Shown here: one piece after another, positions 18,349-27,700 of the stretch
How positions within the stretch are numbered: the first letter of the stretch is position 1
How the letters are laid out: every line of letters begins with the position of its first letter
Program-made: the position numbers and the translations under genes
The notes under the pieces: model-generated
What the model was told of the DNA's origin: nothing
Seen by the model: the letters and a program-made list of their open reading frames with translations, nothing else
The model's database searches: none
Assembly: GCF_011682045.1 (NCBI RefSeq)
Contig: NZ_VVIW01000003.1
Location: 1 to 64,000, forward strand
Origin: Massilia aquatica
GTDB lineage: Bacteria > Pseudomonadota > Gammaproteobacteria > Burkholderiales > Burkholderiaceae_D
Direction: 5' to 3'
Length of the DNA: 64,000 nt

Positions 18349-18711
18349 TGAATGAATCTCTCCTTAACCAATTTCTGCATGACACTCCCAAAGAGTGCGC
18401 GAGCTGGGCACGAAAGCCATGCCCAACCCCCAAATAACTAACGAGCGGATTCAAGTGAGCAGGGCTGGCACAGGCGTCACCGCGCAGCACCTGCACCGAC
18501 AAGGCACGCGTGACGCTGGCCGTCGAACCGTTGCTCAGTTCAGTGCTGCTCAGCTTGACCTCGAATCTGACGCACCCCATCGCTCAGTATATTGCCTGCC
18601 GCGATACCGCTCAGCTGTGTTTTGAGGCTGGCGTCGCTGTCGCCGTCCGCCAGCTTGGCGCCGATCGAGGGCAATGCAACCGTGCCGCGCACCAGGCCGT
18701 ACACAAGCTCG

Positions 18712-18909
18712 GTGGCGGTGATCGACTGGTACTCGCAGCGCGTGCTGTCTTGGCGCATCAGCAACAGCATGGACGCTTCGTTCTGCCTGGACTGCCTGGA
18801 AGAGGCGTTGATCAGTCACGGCAAGCTGGACATCTTCAACACGGACCAGGGCGTGCAGTTCACGAGCCAAGCGTTCACTGGTGTGCTGCTGCGGGAAGGC
18901 GTGGCGATC
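18712..18909 (+). mobile_element. IS3-family transposase (integrase core) remnant
   Basis: The translation VAVIDWYSQRVLSWRISNSM, then FCLDCLEEALISHGKLDIFNTDQGVQF up to LLREGVAI, is the central rve/DDE core of IS3-group OrfB. The first Asp (VIDWYS) and second Asp (NTDQG) are present; the final Glu region and the whole N-terminal half are missing. Sequence after about 18910 shows no homology, and the left junction near 18711 abuts an unrelated antisense-coding stretch. An inactive fragment. Confidence 0.8.
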
Positions 18910-19026
18910 CTGCAGAGGACGAAATGAGGGTCGTACTGTATGCAAAAAAAAAGGACACGGCGGTGACGCCAACTGGAGGGAGTGAGAAGAAGGGGAAAAC
19001 TGCCGATGCGGTGTCCGGTGCGGTGC

Positions 19027-19069
19027 GGTGTCAGATACCGGCTTGCTGTTGAAGACGGTATCTGACACC
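19027..19069. terminator. perfect 14-bp inverted repeat after the CorC gene
   Basis: GGTGTCAGATACCG (19027-19040) and CGGTATCTGACACC (19056-19069) form a perfect stem with a 15-nt loop, 9 bp beyond the stop of the leftward CorC-type gene. No T-run follows on either strand, so it may be a transcript-end hairpin or a dispersed palindromic repeat rather than a classical terminator. Confidence 0.55.
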
Positions 19070-19077
19070 AGTAGTTG

Positions 19078-20418
19078 TTAGTCCTGCTCGTCCAGATCGG
19101 GCGTGCGGTGCACCTGCGGAATCACCTTGATCAGCACGATGCGCGGGCCATTCATCTTCTTGACCACGATATCGAAGTGCGGGAACTCGATGCGCTGGCC
19201 CTGCTTGGGAATGTCGCCCAGCTTGACCATCAGCAAACCACCCACCGATTCGACTTCATCCAGGCCCAGGGTCTCGTTGTCGATATCGATTCCCAGAATG
19301 CGTTCGAGCGAGAAGATCGGCAGGCTGGCCTTGCCGATCAGGGTGCCGTCCGGCTGGCGCAGCCAGTCGTTTTCGTTGAGGCGGAACTCGTCGCGGATTT
19401 CGCCGACCATGGCGCCTAGCAAATTATCGAGCGTGATAAACCCGACCGGGCGCTTGCCCTTTTCGCCGATCAGCGCGAAGTGCGGCGCGCCGTCGCGAAA
19501 GCGCCGGAACATCTGCTGCGCAGGCGTGCGCGCCGACATCGTTTCGACCGGACGCAAAAACTGGGTCAGGTCCTTGATCTGGCGCCCGGCCTGCTGGGCA
19601 AAGAACAAATCCTTCAGGTGGATCACACCGAGCACGTCTTCGCCATTGGTATCGAAGTACGGGTAGCGGCTGAAGCGGTTCCTCACCACGGTCTGCAAGT
19701 TTTCTTCCATCGACTTGCTGGCATGCAGGGCGATGACTTCATTGATTGGACGCATCAGGTCGGCCACCGACAACTGGCTGAAGTCGAGCGACTGGGCCAG
19801 GATGTGGCGCTCGTCGCGGGTGAATTTTTCGCCCGGCTGGCTGGTGCGCAGAATCAGCTTGAGTTCTTCGGTCGAGTAATGGGCATCGTGCCCGCCCTTG
19901 CCGGACAGGCCCGCCAGGCGCAGCACCATGTTGGCGCTGCCGTTGAGCACGTAAATGGCCGGGTACATCGACCAGTAAAAGATATACAGCGCCGGCGCGG
20001 TCCACAGGCCGACCACTTCGGGATTCCTGATCGCCAGCGACTTCGGCGCCAGTTCACCGACCACGATGTGCAGGAAGGAAATCACGCTGAAGGCCACCAC
20101 GAACGAGACCGTATGGATGATTTTCTCGGATTCGACGCCGATCATGCCGAACACCGGCTCCAGAATGCTGGCAAAGGCCGGCTCGCCGACCCAGCCCAGG
20201 CCCAGCGAAGCGAGGGTAATGCCTAATTGGCAGGCCGACAGGTAGGCGTCCAGCTGGCCGTGGACCTTGCCCAGCAGGCGCCCGCGCACCCCCTGGCTCT
20301 TGGCGATCGCGCGCACGCGGGTTTTTCGGAGGGTGACAATGCCGAATTCGGCAGCCACGAAAAAGCCATTGAGCGCGACCAGGAACAGGGCGAGCAAGAC
20401 CAGTAAGGCATTTTGCAT
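19078..20418 (-). CDS. HlyC/CorC family transporter-like protein (DUF21-CBS)
   Basis: A 446-residue membrane protein. The N-terminal DUF21/CNNM domain has four helices (starting LLVLLALFLVALNGFFVAAEF, with LGITLASLGLGWVGEPAF). It is followed by a CBS pair (from DLMRPINEVIALHA at about 230) and a C-terminal CorC/HlyC domain (EVESVGGLLM). The family is linked to magnesium and cobalt homeostasis; the hemolysin name is historical. The ATG at 20418 is selected because upstream codons are out of the family and run into nhaR. Confidence 0.9.
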   Translation of the reverse strand: MQNALLVLLALFLVALNGFFVAAEFGIVTLRKTRVRAIAKSQGVRGRLLGKVHGQLDAYLSACQLGITLASLGLGWVGEPAFASILEPVFGMIGVESEKIIHTVSFVVAFSVISFLHIVVGELAPKSLAIRNPEVVGLWTAPALYIFYWSMYPAIYVLNGSANMVLRLAGLSGKGGHDAHYSTEELKLILRTSQPGEKFTRDERHILAQSLDFSQLSVADLMRPINEVIALHASKSMEENLQTVVRNRFSRYPYFDTNGEDVLGVIHLKDLFFAQQAGRQIKDLTQFLRPVETMSARTPAQQMFRRFRDGAPHFALIGEKGKRPVGFITLDNLLGAMVGEIRDEFRLNENDWLRQPDGTLIGKASLPIFSLERILGIDIDNETLGLDEVESVGGLLMVKLGDIPKQGQRIEFPHFDIVVKKMNGPRIVLIKVIPQVHRTPDLDEQD

Positions 20419-20476
20419 AAAGAGTGGGGTTAGTTTTTCGCTTGGCCACTTGGGACCGGGACGACCATTGTACCGT

Positions 20477-21385
20477 TCATGGCGTGCTGAACACACCTTG
20501 ATGTACTGCGGAAAGGATCGCTTCGACCGCGGGATGCTTGATTTTACGCTCGTTCGAGATGGCATAGACGTGCTCGCGCACCTGGGGCACATGGCCGGCC
20601 AGCACCGCGCCGAACTGGTCGGCCAGGTCGCCGGCCAGCGCCGCCGGCGCGAAAAACAGGCCCGCCCCGCGCCGTCCGAAGGTGTTGAGCAGGGCATTGT
20701 CTTCGAATTCGCCGACCACGTCCGGCCGCACATTGTGCAGCTCGAACCATTCGTCGATCCGTCCGCGCAGGGCGTTGTTGCGGGTGGGCAGCAGGAACGG
20801 GGCGCCGTTCAGGTTGCCCGGAAAGCCCTCGGCATAGGCCCCGGCCAGGCTTGGGGTGCCGACCACGATGGTGTCGCTCTCGAACAGCATGTGGCTGAAC
20901 ACGCGCAAGGTGGTGCCCGAACGCACCGCGCGGTCGGTCAGCACCACGTCCAGCTTGTGCAGGGCCAGGTCGGCCAGCAGGGCTTCGAACTGGTCCTCAA
21001 AGCATACCAGGCGCACCGGCGTGGCCAGGTGCAGGGTCGCTTCCAGCAGGCGGAAGGCGGTCAGTTTCGGCAGCGAGTCGGAAATGCCGACCGTGAGCCG
21101 GGTGCGCCCGCTGTCGGCTTCGCCGAGCGCTTCCTGCAATTGCTCGCCCAGCAGGAAGATCTGGTCGGCGTAGGCCAGCGCCAGCCGTCCGGCCTCGGTC
21201 AGCACCAGCCCGCGGCCTTGCTGCATGAAGAGCGACTTGCCGATCGACTGCTCCAGTTGGCTGAGCTGGGTGCTGATGGTCTGGATCGCCAGCCCCAGCC
21301 GCTCGGCGGCGCGCGTCACGCCGCCTTCCTTGGCCACCACCCAGAAGTAGTACAAATGGCGAAAATTCATCCCGGTATTTTTCAT
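20477..21385 (-). CDS. nhaR: NhaR-like LysR-family transcriptional activator
   Basis: A 302-residue LysR-type regulator. The HTH region begins MNFRHLYYFWVVAKEGGVTRAAERLGLAIQTISTQLSQLE, which is very close to NhaR, the Na+-responsive activator of nhaA in enterobacteria. The C-terminal effector domain fits the length. The start may be at 21385 (MKNTG) or at the second Met at 21370, where the family usually begins. It is divergent from the TerC-like gene, with about 105 bp between; a role in ion stress is plausible but no Na+/H+ antiporter gene is in the window. Confidence 0.85.
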   Translation of the reverse strand: MKNTGMNFRHLYYFWVVAKEGGVTRAAERLGLAIQTISTQLSQLEQSIGKSLFMQQGRGLVLTEAGRLALAYADQIFLLGEQLQEALGEADSGRTRLTVGISDSLPKLTAFRLLEATLHLATPVRLVCFEDQFEALLADLALHKLDVVLTDRAVRSGTTLRVFSHMLFESDTIVVGTPSLAGAYAEGFPGNLNGAPFLLPTRNNALRGRIDEWFELHNVRPDVVGEFEDNALLNTFGRRGAGLFFAPAALAGDLADQFGAVLAGHVPQVREHVYAISNERKIKHPAVEAILSAVHQGVFSTP

Positions 21386-21490
21386 GCTTCGGTTTTTCAG
21401 AAGTAATGCTCCGATTATCTCCTATTTTTAAAAATGTTGCTTACGGATACACTACCTGCATCAACAATAACAAATGAGGGAAATCAATAC

Positions 21491-22528
21491 ATGAAGCATT
21501 TCAGAATTTCGTTTCTGGTCACCTTCGTCTGCCTTGCGGTGGCCGGCTGGTGGGGCTACAGCCACCACGGCATCGGCGGCATGTTCTCGGCGCTGGGCGT
21601 GGCGGCCATTTTGGGCATCATGGAGGTGTCGCTGTCCTTCGATAACGCGGTCGTGAACGCTTCGGTGCTCAAGACCTGGGATGATTACTGGCAAAAGCTG
21701 TTCCTCGGCGTGGGTATCATCATCGCCGTGTTCGGTATGCGTCTGTTGTTCCCGCTGGTAATCGTGGCGCAAGCTGCCGACCTGGGCATTATCGAAGTGT
21801 GGAACCTGGCACTGTCCGATCCGAAAGCCTACTCGGCGCACCTGACGGCGCACCATGCCGAAGTGGCGGCCTTTGGCGGTATGTTCCTGTTGCTGGTGTT
21901 CCTGAACTTCTTGCTGGACGATGAAAAAGAAACCCACTGGCTGGGCAGCCTGGAAGAAAAGCTCTGCGCGCTCGGTAAAGTCGGCTCGATTTCGGTGATG
22001 ATTGCCCTCGGTACCTTGATGGCCAGCATGACGATGGTTCCTGAAGCGCAAAAGATGGTCGTGCTGATGGCCGGCCTGTGGGGTATCCTGATTTACGTCG
22101 GCGTCGACACGATCAGCAGCCTGCTCGAAGGCGATGATGCCGAAGGCAGCAATGTCGGCGACATGGTCAAGCGCGGCGGTATCGGCGGCTTCCTGTACCT
22201 GGAAGTGCTGGACGCATCGTTCTCCTTCGACGGCGTGATCGGCGCGTTTGCGATCACCACCGATGTCGTGATCATCATGCTGGGCCTGGCGATCGGCGCG
22301 ATGTTCGTGCGTTCGATGACGGTGTTTTTGGTCAAGAAGGGCACGCTCGACGAATTCGTGTACCTGGAGCACGGCGCACACTATGCGATCGGTATCCTGG
22401 CGCTGATTATGTTGGCAAGCATGAAGTTCCATGTACCTGAAATCTTCACCGGCCTGATTGGCGTGGCCTTTATCGTCGCCTCGCTGTGGTCCTCGGTGCA
22501 GCACAAGAAACAGCAGCTGGCGGCGTAA
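21491..22528 (+). CDS. DUF475/TerC-like integral membrane protein
   Basis: A 345-residue, roughly nine-helix membrane protein. Two repeated acidic-aromatic segments, [19 protein letters not shown] (about 40-58) and [20 protein letters not shown] (about 235-254), are the E-x-x-x-S-F/L-D-N/G signature of the TerC/DUF475 superfamily, probably metal-binding. It leads a cluster with two TerD proteins and an AIM24 protein, a combination known for tellurite, phage and metal-stress phenotypes. GAGGGA precedes the ATG at 21491. Confidence 0.88.
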   Translation: MKHFRISFLVTFVCLAVAGWWGYSHHGIGGMFSALGVAAILGIMEVSLSFDNAVVNASVLKTWDDYWQKLFLGVGIIIAVFGMRLLFPLVIVAQAADLGIIEVWNLALSDPKAYSAHLTAHHAEVAAFGGMFLLLVFLNFLLDDEKETHWLGSLEEKLCALGKVGSISVMIALGTLMASMTMVPEAQKMVVLMAGLWGILIYVGVDTISSLLEGDDAEGSNVGDMVKRGGIGGFLYLEVLDASFSFDGVIGAFAITTDVVIIMLGLAIGAMFVRSMTVFLVKKGTLDEFVYLEHGAHYAIGILALIMLASMKFHVPEIFTGLIGVAFIVASLWSSVQHKKQQLAA

Positions 22529-22559
22529 TTCACCTTACCAAGCCCTGCGTAATACAAAG

Positions 22560-22589
22560 GCGGCAGACTGACGAACACCAGTTTGCCGC
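22560..22589 (+). terminator. hairpin between the DUF475 gene and terD
   Basis: CGGCAGACTG (22561-22570) pairs with CAGTTTGCCG (22579-22588) with one G-U pair and an eight-base loop. There is no T-run directly after it, so it may attenuate or process rather than end the transcript before the TerD gene. Confidence 0.4.
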
Positions 22590-22647
22590 GTCATTCCCCC
22601 GGTGTTCATTGCAGTATTTTAATTTTTCTAACTTTTGGAGAACAAGT

Positions 22648-23223
22648 ATGCCTATCAGCTTGCAAAAAGGCGGTAACGTCAACCTGAGTAAAGAAGCACC
22701 CGGCCTGACCAAGATGATCGTCGGCCTCGGCTGGGACACGCGCGCCACCGACGGCAGCGCATTCGACCTCGACGGTGCTGTATTCCTGCTGGGCGCCAGC
22801 GGCAAGGTCCGTTCCGACGCCGACTTCATTTTCTACAACAACCTGAAATCGGCTGACGGTTCGATCACCCACTCGGGCGACAACAAAACCGGCGACGGCG
22901 ACGGCGACGACGAAAGCGTGACCATCGAGCTGGCCAACGTGCCGGCCGATATCGACAAGATCGTGCTGGCCGTGACGATTCACGATGCCGAGACACGCCG
23001 CCAGAACTTCGGTATGGTATCGAAAGCGTTCGTCCGCTGCGTCAACGCCGCCGGCAACACCGAAATCGCCCGCTACGACCTGTCGGAAGACGGCTCGACC
23101 GAAGCGGCCATGATCTTCGGTGAAGTCTACCGCGCCGGCAGCGACTGGAAATTCCGCGCCATCGGCCAGGGCTTCCAGGGCGGCCTGGGCCCCCTGGCAA
23201 CGAGCTACGGCGTCAACGTTTAA
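22648..23223 (+). CDS. terD: TerD family stress protein
   Basis: A 191-residue TerD-domain protein, likely a cytoplasmic calcium-binding sandwich. Hallmarks are [39 protein letters not shown], then [17 protein letters not shown] (acidic Ca2+-binding loop) and [24 protein letters not shown]. The ATG at 22648 follows TTTGGAG by seven bases; the upstream in-frame extension is non-coding. Role in tellurite or general stress resistance is known for the family; the mechanism is not settled. Confidence 0.95.
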   Translation: MPISLQKGGNVNLSKEAPGLTKMIVGLGWDTRATDGSAFDLDGAVFLLGASGKVRSDADFIFYNNLKSADGSITHSGDNKTGDGDGDDESVTIELANVPADIDKIVLAVTIHDAETRRQNFGMVSKAFVRCVNAAGNTEIARYDLSEDGSTEAAMIFGEVYRAGSDWKFRAIGQGFQGGLGPLATSYGVNV

Positions 23224-23286
23224 GTTTGGAAGCGGCCCGCGCAGCGCCATGTCAGCAGCGGCGCGGGCCGCCAATAAGGAGTCAGC

Positions 23287-23982
23287 ATGCCAGTTTTTAC
23301 CGTCACAGGCGATATCGATCCTTTCCTGCACGTCTCGATGACGCGCGGCGACACGATTTACTGCGAGTCCGGTGCGATGGTCATGATGGAGTCCGCGCTT
23401 GACCTCAAGGGCAAGATGCAGGGCGGCATCGGCAGCGCGCTGATGCGGCGCTTCGCCAACGGCGAATCGTTCTTCCAGCAGCACATTGAAGCGGTGCGCG
23501 GCGATGGCGATTGCCTGCTCTCGCCAACCCTGCCGGGCGCGATGCAGATCATCGACGTCGGCCAGCACCAGTACCTGCTCAGCGACGGCGCGTTTGTCGC
23601 CGCCAGCGCCAGGGTCGAACTCAAGGTGCGCACCCAAAGTCTGGGTAATGCGCTGTTCGCCGACAGCGGCGGCTTTTTCGTCACCGAGACCAGTGGCAAC
23701 GGCCAGGTGGTCGTGTCCGGTTTCGGCTCGATGCATGAGCTGATGGTCGAGAAGGGCAAGGACATCACGATCGACAATTCGCACGTGGTCGCCTGGGATA
23801 GCAGCCTGCACTACACACCGTCGATTACCACCGGCACCAGCGGCGGCTTTTTCGGTAATCTGATCAACAGCCAGACCAGCGGGGAGGGCATCGTGCTACG
23901 CTTCTCCGGCAATGGCAAAGTCTATATTTGTTCGCGCAACCGTGCCTCGTTCCAAGCCTGGGCGGCTGGCGGCGCGCGCTAA
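23287..23982 (+). CDS. AIM24/TIGR00266 family protein
   Basis: A 231-residue protein of the AIM24-like (TIGR00266) family: early GDTIYCESGAMVMME, GGFFVTETSGNGQVVVSGFGS, then DNSHVVAWDSSLHYTPS and the Gly-rich end IYICSRNR-like. It has a beta-helix or trimeric TNF-like fold and no membrane segment. Found regularly beside TerD genes, as here. It is 63 bp after terD and 17 bp before the second TerD-like gene. Confidence 0.9.
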   Translation: MPVFTVTGDIDPFLHVSMTRGDTIYCESGAMVMMESALDLKGKMQGGIGSALMRRFANGESFFQQHIEAVRGDGDCLLSPTLPGAMQIIDVGQHQYLLSDGAFVAASARVELKVRTQSLGNALFADSGGFFVTETSGNGQVVVSGFGSMHELMVEKGKDITIDNSHVVAWDSSLHYTPSITTGTSGGFFGNLINSQTSGEGIVLRFSGNGKVYICSRNRASFQAWAAGGAR

Positions 23983-23999
23983 AACCAAGGAGTCATACC

Positions 24000-24581
24000 A
24001 TGTCAATCAATCTGCAAAAAGGCCAGAAAATTTCTCTGGACAAAGAAGCCGGCAGCACCCTGACCCGCATCACCATGGGCCTGGGATGGGACGCCATCAA
24101 GACCAAGGGCCTGTTCGGCTTTGGCGGCAAGACCCAGTCGGTCGATCTGGACGCATCCTGCCTGCTGTTCGACGAGAGCGGCAGCCCGGTCGATGTGGTC
24201 TGGTTCCGCCAGCTCAAGAGCAAGGATGGCAGCATCGTGCACACCGGCGACAACCGCACCGGCGCCGGCGACGGCGACGACGAGCAGATCCTGGTCGACC
24301 TGACGGCGGTGCCGGCCAATGTCAAGTCGCTGGTGTTTACCGTGAACAGCTTCACCGGCCAGAACTTCGCCCAGGTCGAAAACGCCTACTGCCGCATCAT
24401 CAACGGCGCCGACCAGAAGGAAGTGGCGCGCTTCAACCTGTCGGTGCAGGGCGAGCACACGGCCCAGATCATGGCCAAGCTGTACCGTCACGGCGGCGAA
24501 TGGAAGATGCACGCGATCGGCGAAAACGGCAGCGGCCAGACTTTCGATCAGCTGATGCCGAAGATCACGCCGCACCTGTAA
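24000..24581 (+). CDS. TerD family protein, second copy
   Basis: A 193-residue TerD-domain protein paralogous to the one at 22648: MSINLQKGQKISLDKE, GLGWDAIKTKG, DLDASCLLFDESG, then HTGDNRTGAGDGDDEQI with the acidic loop. It has an insert (LFGFGGKTQSV) after the first motif, as in TerX/TerZ-type members. AAGGAG precedes the ATG at 24000. It is the last gene of the stress cluster; a terminator follows at 24631. Confidence 0.93.
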   Translation: MSINLQKGQKISLDKEAGSTLTRITMGLGWDAIKTKGLFGFGGKTQSVDLDASCLLFDESGSPVDVVWFRQLKSKDGSIVHTGDNRTGAGDGDDEQILVDLTAVPANVKSLVFTVNSFTGQNFAQVENAYCRIINGADQKEVARFNLSVQGEHTAQIMAKLYRHGGEWKMHAIGENGSGQTFDQLMPKITPHL

Positions 24582-24586
24582 TCGTT

Positions 24587-24608
24587 GCGCCGGCCGCCCG
24601 GCCGGCGC
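24587..24608. terminator. GC-rich hairpin after the second TerD gene
   Basis: GCGCCGGCC (24587-24595) and GGCCGGCGC (24600-24608) form a perfect nine-base stem with a four-base loop, six bases past the TerD stop. No T-run follows; a stronger terminator with a T-run follows at 24631. Confidence 0.45.
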
Positions 24609-24630
24609 GCCAGCAGCGCTCCGCACCCAT

Positions 24631-24655
24631 CCCGTCGCATGCGATACGGGTTTTT
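24631..24655 (+). terminator. rho-independent terminator of the TerD cluster
   Basis: CCCGTCGCA and TGCGATACGGG pair with a small bulge and are followed directly by TTTTT (24651-24655). Confidence 0.65.
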
Positions 24656-24674
24656 GGGACGGGGCGCTCTTTTT

Positions 24675-24706
24675 TTGTGCATTGATGAAGTGCGCGCTGC
24701 TAGAAT
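24675..24706 (+). promoter_or_regulatory. possible extended -10 promoter for the helicase fusion
   Basis: TGCTAGAAT at 24698-24706 resembles an extended -10 box (TG-N-TAGAAT). The only -35-like candidate, TTGTGC at 24675, is 20 bp away, which is longer than ideal. Transcription would begin about 56 bp before the ATG at 24769. Confidence 0.3.
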
Positions 24707-24768
24707 CCGCCTCATAAAGCAAGCGAGGAACACCCCGCGGTGCGAAACTCTTCATTGCAAAGCGTTGT

Positions 24769-27700
24769 ATGAATCTTGACACCCCCGGCCCGCAGGTCGA
24801 GCCGGAGCGGTCGGCCGCCGCTGCCGTCATCGCCCCGCGCTGCCTCTCGATCGATCTCGAAGTCGGCCTGAAAGACGGCCTGATCCACCAGTTCGCCGCC
24901 GTGCGCGGCGACACCGGCGCCGCTTTCGTCTTCACCAACGGCGATGTGCAGCACGCGCTGGCGCAGCTCGACGACTTCGCCGATCCGGTCGCCTTTCTGC
25001 TCGGCCACAACCTGATCGCGTTCGACGCACCGCACCTGGCCGCCTGCGCGCCGCAGCTGCGCCTGCTCAAGCTGCCGATGGTCGACACCTTGCGCCTGAA
25101 CCCGCTGGCCTTTCCGCGCCACCCCTACCATCACCTGGTCAAGCACTACAAGCACGGCCAGCTCCAGCGCGGCAAGCTGAACGACCCGGAGCGTGACGCC
25201 CGCCTGACGCTCCAGGTGTTCGCCGACCAGCTGGCCGCCCTGCGCGAGACGCACGAGCGCGCGCCCGACCTGCTGCTGGCCTGGCACTGGCTCACCACCA
25301 GCGCCGCTACCCTGTCCGGCCTCAATTCCCTGTTCATGATGGTGCGCCGCCAGCCACGCCCGCTTGACGCCGATGCCAGCGCCGCCATCCTGCGCCGCCT
25401 CGATGGCCAGGCCTGCCTGAACCAGGCGCGCGCCATCGCCGCCGACGCGCCCGCGCTCGGCTGGGCGCTGGCCTACGCGCTGGCCTGGCTCTCGGTGGCC
25501 GGCGCCAGCTCGGTCATGCCGCCCTGGGTGCGCCACCAGTTTCCGCAGGCGGCGCAACTGGTGCGGCGCCTGCGCGACACGGCCTGCGCCAACCCGGCCT
25601 GCGCCTGGTGCAGGGCGCGCCACGACCCGCTATCGGAACTCAAGCGCTGGTCTGGCCTGGACGCCTTCCGCTCGGAACCATGCGACGCCAACGGCCGCCC
25701 CTTGCAGGAAGCGATCGTCGACGCCGCCATGCGCGGACGCCATGTGCTCGGCATCCTCCCCACCGGCACCGGCAAGTCGCTGTGCTACCAGGTCCCGGCG
25801 CTGTCGCGCTACGATAAAACCGGCGCGCTGACGGTCGTCATTTCGCCGCTGGTCGCGCTCATGGCCGACCAGGTGGCCGGGATGGAAGCGCGCGGCATCG
25901 CTTGCGCGGTGGCGATCAACGGCCTGCTCTCGATTCCCGAACGGGCCGCCGCGCTCGACCGGGTGCGCCTGGGCGACGCCGGCATCGTCATCGTCTCGCC
26001 GGAGCAGCTGCGCAGCCCGGGTGTGCGGCGCGTACTGGAACAGCGCGAGATCGGCGCCTGGGTGCTCGACGAAGCGCACTGCATCTCGAAGTGGGGCCAC
26101 GACTTCCGGCCCGATTACCGCTACGTCGGGCGCTTTATCCGCGAACGGGCCGGGGAGGGCGCCATTGCCCCGGTGCTGTGCCTGACCGCCACCGCCAAGC
26201 CGGACGTGGTGGCCGATATGCTGGCCCACTTTCGCGACAAGGTCGGCATCGACCTGACCGTGCTCGATGGCGGCGCGCGCCGTGTCAACCTGTCGTTTTC
26301 GGTGGTGCCCACCACGCAGGCTGAAAAATTCGCCCACATCCACCAGCTGCTCGACGCCGAACTGCCCGCGTCCGCGCCCGGCGGCGCCATCGTCTACTGC
26401 GCCACCAAAAAACAGACCGAGGAAATCGCCGCCTTCCTGCGCCAGAAAGACGTGAGCGCGAGCCACTTCCATGCAGGCCTGCGCGGACGCGACAAAAAAG
26501 ACCGCCAGCAAGCCTTCATCGCCGGCAAGCTCAAAGTCATCGTCGCCACCAACGCCTTCGGCATGGGCATCGACAAGCCCGACGTGCGCCTGGTGATCCA
26601 CGCCGACATACCCGGTTCGCTCGAAAACTACCTGCAGGAAGCCGGGCGTGCCGGGCGCGATTGCGGCGCCGCCCAATGCGTGCTGCTCTACACCGTGGAA
26701 GACGTGGAGCGCCAGTTCGCCATGTCGGCCCGTTCGCGCCTGTCGCAGCGCGATATCCAGGTCGTGCTCAAGGCGATCAAGCGGCTCGAGCGCAAAAAGC
26801 ATGGCGATGCCGACATCGTCGCCACCGCCGGCGAAATCCTGACCGAAGACGCCGACGGCGACTTTGCGCGCGACTCGGCCACCGACGACACCCGCGTGCG
26901 CACCGCCATCGCCTGGCTGGAAGAAGCCAGGCTCCTCACGCGCGAAGAAAACCAGGTGCAGATCTTCCCGTCCTCGCTGCGCGTGGCCACGTTGGAGCAG
27001 GCGCGCGAAAAGCTGGCCGCCTACCCGCTGTTCCAGGAGCACCGCAGCGCCTTGCTGGCGCTGGTCGAGGCCCTGATCGGGGCCGATACTGACGAGGGCA
27101 TTTCCACCGACGACTTGATGAACGCCTCCGGCCTGTCGGCCGAGAAGGTGCGCGCCGCGCTGTATGAGCTGGAGCAGTACAAGATCGCCAGCAACGACAC
27201 CGCGCTGACCGCCTTTGTGCACGTGGCGGTCGAGATGTCGTCGAAGCGCCTGTTCGAGCAAAGCTGCGCGCTGGAAGAAGCGCTGCTGGCGGCCATGCGC
27301 GAAGGCGCGCCCGACCTGGCCAAGGGCGGCTCGTCGGTGCTGCACCTGCGCCACGCCAGCTCGCGCCTGAAAGACGCGGGCTTGGCCTGGGCCCTGCCCG
27401 ACCAGCTGCTGCGCATCGTGCGCAGCATCGCCAACGACGGCCAGGGCGACGATGGCGTGGGCAGTTTGGGCGTGCGCCAGCTCGACCCGGAAAACGTGCA
27501 GCTCACCTTGCAGCGCAACTGGAACCAGGTGGCCGCCACCGCCGCCCTGCGCCGCGATGGCGCCGCAGCGCTGCTGGAGCACCTGCTCGCCAGCCTGGCG
27601 CCCGGTGCGCGCGGCAACGACCAACTGGCCAGCACCACGCTCGGCCGGCTGCTGGCCGCGGTCGAAGGCGACCTGGAACTGGCGGGGCGCGCCAGATCGT

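Noticed and set aside
18550-19068. 172-residue antisense frame over the IS3 remnant
   Set aside because: Arg/His/Gln-rich shadow of the transposase fragment with no independent support.
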